Below, in pieces: positions 7,509 through 14,282 of a DNA stretch of 15,867 nucleotides. The stretch is from positions 1 to 15,867 of the forward strand of contig JBMYYE010000054.1 of assembly GCA_049609065.1 (NCBI GenBank). The letters run 5' to 3'. The notes beneath the pieces were generated by a model. The model saw only the letters and a list, made by a program, of their open reading frames with translations. It was not told the DNA's origin and made no database searches. The position numbers and the translations under genes are program-made. Source of the DNA: JBMYYE01 sp049609065 (GTDB taxonomy: Bacteria > Pseudomonadota > Alphaproteobacteria > Rhodobacterales > Rhodobacteraceae). Positions within the stretch are counted from its first letter, which is position 1, and the number at the start of each line of letters is the position of its first letter.

Positions 7509-7587
7509 ATGCATTAATTGCAAAGCGACTTGATCACAAAACACGTGGTTATTTATGTTCATACGCACAGTAACTTTTGAATTATTG

Positions 7588-7624
7588 TTGCGCTGCAACT
7601 GCAAAAAGAATATTGCATATGCAA
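7588..7624. promoter_or_regulatory. Clustered TTGC/GCAA elements upstream of mcd, including the palindrome TTGCATATGCAA
   Basis: TTGCGCTGCAA (7588-7598) and the perfect 12-bp palindrome TTGCATATGCAA (7613-7624) lie 39-75 bp before the mcd start, with CTGCAAAAAG between them. A further TTGCAAAG lies at 7518-7525. They resemble the TTTGCAAA-type sites known for RamB/ScfR short-chain acyl-CoA regulators, but the match is imperfect. Confidence 0.45.
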
Positions 7625-7662
7625 AGTAATTAACCGATTAGATTCGACGAAAAGGCCAAAGC

Positions 7663-9312
7663 ATGACAAATAGCGTGATCCTTGAAAACCTCACTTCATT
7701 GACCCAAGATACTCTTCTGGAGGTAAACACAATCGTGGAGCGCGCAAAGGCGAGCTTGCGTGAAATCCTCACTGAAAATGGTAAGATTTCTGGGGCGCGG
7801 CTCGAAGATCACCAAAATGCGGCCCATGCCCTGTCATGGTTTGCCACATATAATGAATCTCTCAAAGAAATGCAGGCTTGGTCAAAAGCACTCACCGAAG
7901 ATGGAAAATTTGGCGAGATGGAACAGCTCATCTTGCAAATCGCATTTGGCGAATACCTCAATCAAATTTATGGTGGCATCCCCATGAGCCAAGGCGAAAT
8001 CGCGCGCCTTTCTGATTTTGGGATCTTCGACGCAACGCCAAACACGGATGCCACAAAAACATTGATGGCCGACGGCAACACCACGGCCGTTCGATCCCGC
8101 CTCGTGGAACTGATGCAAGAGCAAGCGGGCACCGCCACTTTTGGCACAACTGGGCTTGAAGAAGAACTGGAAATGATCCGCGATCAATTCCGCCGCTATG
8201 CAGACGAAAAAGTTGTCCCTTTTGCCCATGAATGGCATCTCAAAGATGACTACATCCCGATGGAAATCATCGAAGAGCTTGCTGAAATGGGGGTCTTTGG
8301 CCTCACCATTCCAGAAGAGTTTGGCGGCTTTGGTCTCTCCAAAGCATCCATGGTTGTGGTGTCAGAGGAACTCTCACGCGGATATATCGGTGTCGGTTCT
8401 TTGGGGACACGCTCCGAGATCGCGGCCGAATTGATCATGTGCGGCGGGACGGAGGCGCAAAAAGAAAGCTGGCTTCCTAAAATCGCCTCCGCAGAAATTT
8501 TGCCAACCGCCGTATTCACGGAACCAAACACCGGGTCGGACCTCGGATCATTGCGCACGCGCGCGGTGAAAAAGGACGACGAATATGAAGTCACAGGCAA
8601 CAAAACCTGGATCACCCACGCGGCGCGCACACATGTCATGACCCTTTTGGCACGCACCGATCCAAACACAACGGATTACCGTGGTCTCTCCATGTTCTTG
8701 GCGGAAAAAACACCGGGCGATGATGCCAACCCATTTCCAACCGAAGGTATGACAGGGGGCGAAATCGAAGTTCTCGGCTACCGCGGCATGAAGGAATTTG
8801 AGCTTGGCTTTGACGGGTTCAAAGTCAAGGCGGATAACCTCTTGGGCGGCGTTGAAGGACAAGGGTTCAAACAGCTCATGCAGACCTTTGAAAGTGCGCG
8901 CATCCAAACAGCAGCGCGCGCCATCGGGGTTGCGCAATCAGCGCTCGAGGTCGGGATGCAATATGCAATCGACCGCAAACAATTTGGTAAGTCTTTGATC
9001 AATTTTCCACGCGTGTCTGGCAAACTTGCCATGATGGCTGTGGAAATCATGATCGCACGTCAGCTCACCTATTTCTCAGCGCGTGAAAAAGACAATGACC
9101 GCCGGTGTGACCTCGAAGCAGGCATGGCGAAGCTTTTGGGCGCGCGCGTCGCTTGGGCGGCGGCCGATAATGGGCTGCAGATCCATGGCGGCAACGGCTT
9201 TGCGCTCGAATATTCAATTTCACGTATCTTGTGTGACGCGCGGATTTTGAACATCTTTGAAGGAGCTGCAGAAATTCAAGCCCAAGTAATCGCGCGTCGT
9301 CTACTGGGCTAA
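7663..9312 (+). CDS. mcd: Acyl-CoA dehydrogenase with N-terminal extension, probable (2S)-methylsuccinyl-CoA dehydrogenase
   Basis: A 549-residue FAD-dependent acyl-CoA dehydrogenase. The first about 150 residues are a helical extension absent from ordinary 380-residue family members. The canonical fold follows: a helical N domain (about 165-280), the FAD/substrate loop FTEPNTGSD and the beta domain starting near GNKTWITHAA. The C-terminal helical domain carries AIDRKQFGK and ends in IFEGAAEIQAQVIARRLLG, with the expected catalytic glutamate at E533. A long N-terminal extension at this length is characteristic of methylsuccinyl-CoA dehydrogenase, which makes mesaconyl-C1-CoA in the ethylmalonyl-CoA pathway of acetyl-CoA assimilation in Rhodobacterales. 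That specific assignment is inference; the superfamily is certain. The ATG at 7663 follows AAAGG (7651-7655). The gene is monocistronic. Confidence 0.9.
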   Translation: MTNSVILENLTSLTQDTLLEVNTIVERAKASLREILTENGKISGARLEDHQNAAHALSWFATYNESLKEMQAWSKALTEDGKFGEMEQLILQIAFGEYLNQIYGGIPMSQGEIARLSDFGIFDATPNTDATKTLMADGNTTAVRSRLVELMQEQAGTATFGTTGLEEELEMIRDQFRRYADEKVVPFAHEWHLKDDYIPMEIIEELAEMGVFGLTIPEEFGGFGLSKASMVVVSEELSRGYIGVGSLGTRSEIAAELIMCGGTEAQKESWLPKIASAEILPTAVFTEPNTGSDLGSLRTRAVKKDDEYEVTGNKTWITHAARTHVMTLLARTDPNTTDYRGLSMFLAEKTPGDDANPFPTEGMTGGEIEVLGYRGMKEFELGFDGFKVKADNLLGGVEGQGFKQLMQTFESARIQTAARAIGVAQSALEVGMQYAIDRKQFGKSLINFPRVSGKLAMMAVEIMIARQLTYFSAREKDNDRRCDLEAGMAKLLGARVAWAAADNGLQIHGGNGFALEYSISRILCDARILNIFEGAAEIQAQVIARRLLG

Positions 9313-9332
9313 CCCTATTAAAGTTAAGAGAG

Positions 9333-9357
9333 AATGGGGTTTTTACGGCCCCGTTTT
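9333..9357 (+). terminator. Probable terminator of mcd
   Basis: GGGG (9336-9339) and CCCC (9349-9352) form a short GC stem with a 9-nt loop, followed by GTTTTG (four T at 9354-9357), 20-odd bp after the mcd stop. It is a short stem, so strength is uncertain. Confidence 0.45.
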
Positions 9358-9425
9358 GCTGCGCGCTCATTGTATGAACAAATCCTTAACAAAACGTCCG
9401 CATGCCTTACGTGTTCTTTAACACT

Positions 9426-9441
9426 TTAAAAGATTTTTAAC
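9426..9441 (+). promoter_or_regulatory. CtrA-type binding site TTAA-N7-TTAAC upstream of the spike cassette
   Basis: TTAA (9426-9429), seven bases, then TTAAC (9437-9441) fit the CtrA consensus exactly, 59 bp upstream of the spike-base ATG. Another TTAA at 9418-9421 and TTAAC at 9386-9390 lie nearby. CtrA is required for gene-transfer-agent production in R. capsulatus, so the placement is meaningful. Binding itself is inferred. Confidence 0.6.
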
Positions 9442-9455
9442 GGGTCAGTTTATCC

Positions 9456-9478
9456 GGCCCTTCATCCGTTCAAGGGCC
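9456..9478 (+). promoter_or_regulatory. Leader hairpin before the spike base gene
   Basis: GGCCCTT (9456-9462) and AAGGGCC (9472-9478) are perfect complements with a 9-nt loop. They end 21 bp before the ATG and just upstream of the GGAG ribosome site (9490-9493). There is no T tract after it, so it is unlikely to be a simple terminator. mRNA stabilisation, attenuation or a regulator site are possible. Confidence 0.5.
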
Positions 9479-9499
9479 CCTTCGAGTTTGGAGACCCTC

Positions 9500-9766
9500 A
9501 TGAACAACCCTTTTGAAAACCGCATCCAATCCCTATCTGGTCCAGCAATGGATGTCCTGCCGGTTTCACCAAGTGACAGCGCGGATTTGTCCCATGTCGC
9601 GCTCGCCCTTTATATAGAGACAGGCGGTATGCTTTCTATTGAGACCATCGCAGGTCACACGCGCAACATTACTATGGCTGATTTTTCGATGTTGCCTGTC
9701 GGTGTCACACGGGTCAACGCGACCGGGACAACCGCAACAGGCATTCATGCGATGGTGATCGAATAA
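9500..9766 (+). CDS. ghsA: Spike base protein, RcGTA rcc01079 (GhsA)-like
   Basis: An 88-residue protein that I match from memory to the spike base family typified by R. capsulatus rcc01079 (GhsA), part of the head spikes of the gene transfer agent RcGTA. Diagnostic stretches are an SLSGPA segment near residue 11, SPSDSADLSHVALALYI, a beta-rich GGMLSIETIAGHTR segment, LPVGVTRVNATGTTATGI and a hydrophobic end. There is no signal peptide, as expected for an intracellularly assembled particle protein. The ATG at 9500-9502 follows GGAG (9490-9493) by 6 nt; a TTG at 9488 is an in-frame alternative. The TAA overlaps the next ATG by one base (TAATG), so the two are translationally coupled. Related proteins also occur in phages, so a prophage-remnant origin is the main alternative. 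Confidence 0.78.
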   Translation: MNNPFENRIQSLSGPAMDVLPVSPSDSADLSHVALALYIETGGMLSIETIAGHTRNITMADFSMLPVGVTRVNATGTTATGIHAMVIE

Positions 9767-11019
9767 TGAAGATCATTAGCGATTTTAGCAGCACGACCGC
9801 GCCTTGGCGCCCGCGCCAATCTGTATTCAGCACCTATCTTGCGCCGCACTCCTTAGCCGCACCTAGCCTTGTTGCCGACTTTGAAGCTGATCTAGCATAC
9901 CAAGGCGGTGCGGCAACAACCATTGAGGTGCCATTTATTTCCAACACCCCCCTCGGGCGCACTGTGGAAGCCGCGGACGGCACCATCCAATCTGTTGGGC
10001 TTGGCGGGCTTCCAATCATCCAAGGAGCGCTCATGCTTCAAGGATCGCACAGCAATCAAATCATCCACTCCAATGCCACCACACAAGGGTGGTCACCGAT
10101 GGGGGCGAAGCCTCTCACGGATATGGCGCTTGGGGCGCTCACACAATTTGGTGGTGTAAAAGTCGCCTCAAACGGGGCGACATGGAACCGCGCGGCCGCG
10201 GCCGCTGTAACGCTCACAGCGGGGCAAAGTTACCGCGTGACGGTTTGGTATCAGCTTGGCACATCAGGGAAGCGACGTGTTGAGCTTTACCAAGCCTCAC
10301 CATTCACTGTTTTATCTGTTCGTGGCGCCCCCATGAGCACCACTTTTGGAGCCTCAGGCGGAACCCTTACAGAGCTTGAAGAAATTGAAGTCCAGCCTGA
10401 TATCTATCGTCTTTCCTTCACGATCACCCCCAGTCATGCAATCACAGCGCGTTTTGGCATTGGGCCCGATAGCGCGGTATCCAACGAAGATGTCATCGCA
10501 CTTGGGATGCAAATCGACGAGGCCGGGGATCAAGGGTGTTATATCGCAACCACAGGGAGTGCCTTGTCGCTTCCAGCAGATAGCGTTATGGCCACGCCAC
10601 CCAATGCCGTGGCCAACGCCGGGGCACTTTTCCTAGAGCTCACCACAAAGAAGGCTGACATGTTTCTCGCCAGCTTAAACGATGGCACACTCACCAACAG
10701 CATCGATATTGCCACATCCGCGTCAGATATCGCTCTCACAGTGACGTCCAATTCTGTGGCGAATTATAACACATCTGTTGCCTATGGTGGGGGGGATAAA
10801 CGCAAAATAGCCTTTGCCTATGATCCGTCTGGGATAAGCTTTGCCGTGGACGGAAGCATCATCCAACATGCGGGTGGGATCAACATGCCAATCCTACACA
10901 CCATTTCATTAGGGCAGAGCCTTATCCCGAGCCTAAAAAACTATGATGGTCGCATCACGGCCCTATCGTTTTTTCCGCAACGGATAAGTGACTTGGACCT
11001 CATTTCTATGACGTCTTAA
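9766..11019 (+). CDS. ghsB: Spike/fibre protein with lectin-like C-terminal domain, RcGTA rcc01080 (GhsB)-like
   Basis: A 417-residue beta-rich protein coupled to the spike base gene, and the likely counterpart of the RcGTA head-spike fibre that binds the recipient capsule. Three parts can be seen. An N-terminal segment (about 1-110) probably attaches to the base. A middle beta-sandwich (about 115-265) has AGQSYRVTVWYQLG and a long run of alternating hydrophobics, as in carbohydrate-binding modules. The C-terminal concanavalin/LamG-like domain (about 280-417) has KRKIAFAYDPSGISFAVDG and ends in GRITALSFFPQRISDLDL, a pattern common in phage spike and fibre proteins. There is no signal peptide or membrane segment. 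Residues about 143-148 are an alanine run encoded by a GC palindrome. The stop overlaps the convergent sugar transferase gene. The binding target is inferred; sequence divergence in this protein is expected. Confidence 0.75.
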   Translation: MKIISDFSSTTAPWRPRQSVFSTYLAPHSLAAPSLVADFEADLAYQGGAATTIEVPFISNTPLGRTVEAADGTIQSVGLGGLPIIQGALMLQGSHSNQIIHSNATTQGWSPMGAKPLTDMALGALTQFGGVKVASNGATWNRAAAAAVTLTAGQSYRVTVWYQLGTSGKRRVELYQASPFTVLSVRGAPMSTTFGASGGTLTELEEIEVQPDIYRLSFTITPSHAITARFGIGPDSAVSNEDVIALGMQIDEAGDQGCYIATTGSALSLPADSVMATPPNAVANAGALFLELTTKKADMFLASLNDGTLTNSIDIATSASDIALTVTSNSVANYNTSVAYGGGDKRKIAFAYDPSGISFAVDGSIIQHAGGINMPILHTISLGQSLIPSLKNYDGRITALSFFPQRISDLDLISMTS

Positions 11020-11690
11020 ACACCCGTGCGATGCAAAAAAGTACCCAATGTGCACGCAATCACACGCAGATCCGTCCATAGCGAAATCTCATCTGCGTAG
11101 GCTTCGTCATAGCGCACGCGTTCTAGAAAACCTGATGTGGAGCGTGCGGAAATTTGCCAAAACCCCGACAAGCCGGGCAGCAAACGGTAATAGGCGCGCC
11201 CGCCCCCTTGGCGGTATTGTTTCTCTTGCGAAGGGAGAAAAGGACGTGGGCCAATGAGGCTCATTTCCCCTCTAAGCACGTTTAGGAGTTGCGGCAATTC
11301 GTCAATGTTAGCACGCCGCATAAACCGTCCAATTCGTGTCACCCGTGGATCATGGGTCAGCTTTTGTTTGTGCGCCCACTCTGCGCGCATCTGTGGATCT
11401 GCGTCCAAGCATGCCTCAAGGCGTGTTTCCGCATCAGGATGCATCGTCCGCAGTTTCCATAAATAGAATATCAGTCCCTCCTGCCCCACACGTTTTTGCA
11501 CAAAAAAACCTGGTCCACCATCAAGACGGATCGCGAGCCAAAATAGGAAAATAAGCGGGACGACAACGGGTAAAGATATAAAAACACACAGCACATCCAG
11601 AAACCTTTTCTGCCATGCGATATAAGGTGTTTGTGCCTGAACAGGCATCACAACCTTTGCAGTGTTTACGTTAATAAACTGGTTTTTCAT
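11016..11690 (-). CDS. Undecaprenyl-phosphate sugar-1-phosphate transferase (WcaJ/ExoY-like)
   Basis: A 224-residue bacterial sugar transferase of the small ExoY type. It moves a sugar-1-phosphate from a nucleotide sugar to undecaprenyl phosphate at the inner membrane, the first step of exopolysaccharide, capsule or O-antigen repeat synthesis. One hydrophobic segment lies at about 33-55 after the KRFLDV motif. Conserved blocks follow: FVQKRVGQEG, YLWKLRTM, DPRVTRIGRFMRRANIDELPQL with the catalytic Asp-Glu at 130-131, GEMSLIGPRP, and PGLSGFWQISARS. Length matches single-TM ExoY enzymes. The ATG at 11688-11690 follows AGAGG. It lies downstream of the pseI-like gene on the same strand, with a 94-bp AT-rich gap. 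The 3' end overlaps the spike fibre gene by 4 bp. The sugar cannot be predicted. Confidence 0.92.
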   Translation of the reverse strand: MKNQFINVNTAKVVMPVQAQTPYIAWQKRFLDVLCVFISLPVVVPLIFLFWLAIRLDGGPGFFVQKRVGQEGLIFYLWKLRTMHPDAETRLEACLDADPQMRAEWAHKQKLTHDPRVTRIGRFMRRANIDELPQLLNVLRGEMSLIGPRPFLPSQEKQYRQGGGRAYYRLLPGLSGFWQISARSTSGFLERVRYDEAYADEISLWTDLRVIACTLGTFLHRTGV

Positions 11691-11784
11691 GTACGACCTC
11701 TTTATGTCGCACCCCAGTCACGCCCCTCAGCGAAATTTATTCATGATTTGCTAAAGAACCCTAATTTTTAGTTAAATTAACTTT
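11691..11784. other. AT-rich gap between pseI-like and sugar transferase genes
   Basis: This 94-bp gap breaks an otherwise tight minus-strand run and may hold a promoter for the sugar transferase gene. It contains AGTTAA-A-TTAACT (11770-11782), an AT-only inverted repeat. On the minus strand that repeat has no T tract after it, so it is not a terminator for the pseI-like gene. No clear -35/-10 seen. Confidence 0.4.
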
Positions 11785-12828
11785 TTAATCTACATCATCA
11801 TAGGTAATCGGTTCGTATTGACCAATATTTCGGCGTAGGGTTTTTCCCAATATGCCCGCTTTGTCATTGGCGGGGATGCCTGCACTTGGTCGCACAAAGC
11901 GAAAATCACTTTCCGTAATCACATGCCCTTGGGAAAGAGCCTTCACAGAAAACGCGCTGCGGCGGCCAACAGATTTATTGGCCTCTTCGGAACTGCGTGT
12001 CATTTTTTCCCCTGTGCCCATTGCTTCATGAATTTGCTGGGCGCCAATGGCAATTTCTTTCATCACATCAGGGGTCGCTGAAAATCGGTGATCTGGCCCT
12101 GTGCGGTTAGGGTCGCTGGTATAATGTTTCTCAATCGCAACCGCACCCATTGCGATTGCGGTCAGGGGGCCAATTGACCCGATTGTATGATCCGAAAACC
12201 CCGTCATCCGACCGAAGGTTTTCTCCATGTTCTGCATGGCTTTAAGGTTAATATCTTGCAAAGGCGCGGGGTAGGCGGAACAGCAATGCAGCAAAATCAC
12301 CTCACCAGATCCATGTTTGTCCAACACCTCAAGCGCATGGGCGATTTCCGCCATATTCGCCATGCCTGTGGCCAAAATCACCGGTTTTTTGGTGCTGGCA
12401 ACCGCAATAAGCAAATCGTCAAAAGTCATTTCAAAGGACGCGATTTTATAAATCTCACACCCCAAGCCTTCGATATAATCAAGGTCACGCGGATCATAAA
12501 TCGACGTAAACGGCAATAAGCTCCGCTCGCGCGCCCGCGCAAAAAGCGGTTCGTGGAATTCCATGGGCATGCCGGCATCATCATAAAGCTCATAAAGGGT
12601 GTCTTTGCCCCAAATCGGGTCCACCTTCATGGAAGGATGTGTCGACGGCACGGTTAATGTATCCGCGTTATAGGTCTGAAGCTTCAGGCAATCCCAGCCG
12701 GCATCCGCCGCGATATCCACGAGTTTAAGCGCATGATCCAAATCGCGATCGTGATTGGCGCTGACTTCTGCAATCAAAAGCGCTTTTTCACCCCGGCCAA
12801 TTTTCTTATTTTCAACAGTTAAACTCAT
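11785..12828 (-). CDS. pseI: Pseudaminic/sialic acid synthase family protein (PseI-like)
   Basis: A 347-residue NeuB-superfamily synthase that condenses phosphoenolpyruvate with an amino-sugar to make a nine-carbon nonulosonic acid. The TIM barrel starts LIAEVSANHDRDLDHAL and continues with LKLQTYNADTLT. LQTY after ANH is more like pseudaminic acid synthases than N-acetylneuraminate synthases, which favour KFQ. Further motifs are KIASFE, ILATGMAN, GFSDHT (H214) and AIEKHYT (H235), the two histidines being probable metal ligands. A C-terminal SAF/antifreeze-like domain covers about 287-347. The ATG at 12826-12828 follows AAAGGA. It lies 22 bp after the Kdo-transferase-like gene in the same operon. 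The other nonulosonate genes are not in this window, so they must be elsewhere, or the product must be a related sugar acid. Confidence 0.85.
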   Translation of the reverse strand: MSLTVENKKIGRGEKALLIAEVSANHDRDLDHALKLVDIAADAGWDCLKLQTYNADTLTVPSTHPSMKVDPIWGKDTLYELYDDAGMPMEFHEPLFARARERSLLPFTSIYDPRDLDYIEGLGCEIYKIASFEMTFDDLLIAVASTKKPVILATGMANMAEIAHALEVLDKHGSGEVILLHCCSAYPAPLQDINLKAMQNMEKTFGRMTGFSDHTIGSIGPLTAIAMGAVAIEKHYTSDPNRTGPDHRFSATPDVMKEIAIGAQQIHEAMGTGEKMTRSSEEANKSVGRRSAFSVKALSQGHVITESDFRFVRPSAGIPANDKAGILGKTLRRNIGQYEPITYDDVD

Positions 12829-12850
12829 GCATCTGTCCTTTACACTTCAG

Positions 12851-14221
12851 CTAGGCCTGCAAAAAGGGCGCCAATAACGCATATGTACGCGCCGCAGCCC
12901 CCATGTGAGTGTCATTAAACCCATCGGTCGCGCGTTGCATCTTTGTCAAAGCCGCCTTGCTTTGCAAGAGGCGGCATGTTTCTTGGGTCAACTCGGCAAC
13001 ATCTTGGGCGCGAAACTGTACGCCTGCCTCAATCGCGTCCTCCGCAGGAAACAAAATTCCCCAAATGGATGGCCCCGTCAGAACCGGTTTTTGATGCGCC
13101 AATGGCTCAATCACATTATGCCCGCCGTGATCTGCAATGGTGGCCCCGACAAACATAAGATCGCTTAGCGCGTAATAGAAATCCATTTCGCCCAAACTGT
13201 CACCAACCAAGATTTGCGGCGCGTCCCCACGTTCCACAAAATCCGCGGAAAATGCATCCGATCGTTTTGCCGTGTTCACCGAAATCTCAAGACATTTCTT
13301 ATAAACCGCATCAAAGCGCTGTGGGCTACGTGGAACCCAAATCACAGTTACCGCAGGACAGTTTGCAATCACTTCGCGTAGATACGCCAAAAGGTCATCT
13401 TCTTCGGCCTCCACGGATGATGCGATCATAAGCACCTTATGCGTCCCAAAATACCCGCGTTCACGAAGCGAAATCGCCGCTTTGCGTTTGCGTTCATCAA
13501 GCGGCATATCAAAACGCAGTTCCCCCACATTATGGAGCCGCTCTTCTTCTACGCCTGCGGTTAAAAACCGTGCGATATGTTTGGGGGATTTGGTCGTGAT
13601 CCCCGTAAACCGCGTCCACAGCCAAAGCAAATAGCCCCCTAACCGGGTTTTATTGCGCTGCAATGAAGCCTCCGCAAAGGAGCTGTTTATCTCAAAAATC
13701 GGGAGCGACAAACGCCGTGCCTCGGTCAGCATCGCAGGCCAAAGTTCATTTTCAATCACCAGCACCGCTTTGAATTTTTGGCGCAGATAGAAAAGCCAAA
13801 GCACCCAAAACAAATCCGCCGCCATATAAGACTGCACAACGCGACCTGTTGCGATGTCCTCTTCAAAAAGCCCCTGCCCCGCAACCATTCCCGCCGGCGT
13901 ATTATGGGCAAGATACACATCATGGCCATTGTTTAAGAGTTCGCGGATCAGCGGGCTCGCCGCACGGGTTTCCCCCAAAGATGTCGCAAAAACCAAAACA
14001 CGGCCAGCGGTTGATTTTGGCGCCAGGCCAAACCGCGCGGCAAAGCCTTTTCTATACAATGGCTCTTTGCGCGATTTCCAAAGAAACCCTAAAAGGACCA
14101 GCGGCAAAAGCGCATGAATAGCCAGCTGATACACGCCGTAAATGACGCGAAACCGCAAAGGCGCAGGAGGGAGGCTAGAATTGGGGGGCATTGTATCGCG
14201 TGTACTCATTTCCCCCTTCAT
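12851..14221 (-). CDS. Divergent 3-deoxy-D-manno-octulosonic acid (Kdo) transferase-like glycosyltransferase
   Basis: A 456-residue GT-B enzyme of the KdtA/WaaA family, anchored by a hydrophobic helix at about 26-47 followed by the family-typical KEPLYRKGFAARFG. Retained motifs are FATSLGE with the probable catalytic E84, IENELWP at about 156-162, GDSLGEMDFYYALSD, and GGHNVIEP at 366-373. Three usual histidine positions differ: the STHxGEE region reads ASSVEAEE, PRHPERF reads PRSPQRF, and GPHxxNF reads GPSIWGI. Canonical WaaA adds Kdo to lipid A, but these changes and the pseI-like neighbour suggest a paralogue acting on another acceptor or another sugar acid. I chose the ATG at 14219-14221 (AAGGA 8 nt upstream); ATGs 4 and 10 codons later are possible. 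It heads the minus-strand surface-glycan operon. Confidence 0.83.
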   Translation of the reverse strand: MKGEMSTRDTMPPNSSLPPAPLRFRVIYGVYQLAIHALLPLVLLGFLWKSRKEPLYRKGFAARFGLAPKSTAGRVLVFATSLGETRAASPLIRELLNNGHDVYLAHNTPAGMVAGQGLFEEDIATGRVVQSYMAADLFWVLWLFYLRQKFKAVLVIENELWPAMLTEARRLSLPIFEINSSFAEASLQRNKTRLGGYLLWLWTRFTGITTKSPKHIARFLTAGVEEERLHNVGELRFDMPLDERKRKAAISLRERGYFGTHKVLMIASSVEAEEDDLLAYLREVIANCPAVTVIWVPRSPQRFDAVYKKCLEISVNTAKRSDAFSADFVERGDAPQILVGDSLGEMDFYYALSDLMFVGATIADHGGHNVIEPLAHQKPVLTGPSIWGILFPAEDAIEAGVQFRAQDVAELTQETCRLLQSKAALTKMQRATDGFNDTHMGAAARTYALLAPFLQA

Positions 14222-14282
14222 ACAGGGCGTCCTTAGGCGGGTGCAACTGTCATTCTTGCTCTTTCAGCTTCGCCTCACTTCA

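Noticed and set aside
10192..10205. GC palindrome (GCGGCCGCGGCCGC) as a regulatory or recombination site on its own
   Set aside because: It lies in frame inside the fibre gene and simply encodes an alanine run. Only its possible role as a swap boundary was kept, at low weight.
9313..11019. Prophage or prophage remnant
   Set aside because: No integrase, repressor, terminase, portal, capsid or attachment repeats are seen. A spike pair standing alone fits the scattered GTA loci better.
11770..11782. AT-only inverted repeat as the terminator of the pseI-like gene
   Set aside because: On the transcribed minus strand the stem has no GC and is followed by A residues rather than a T tract.
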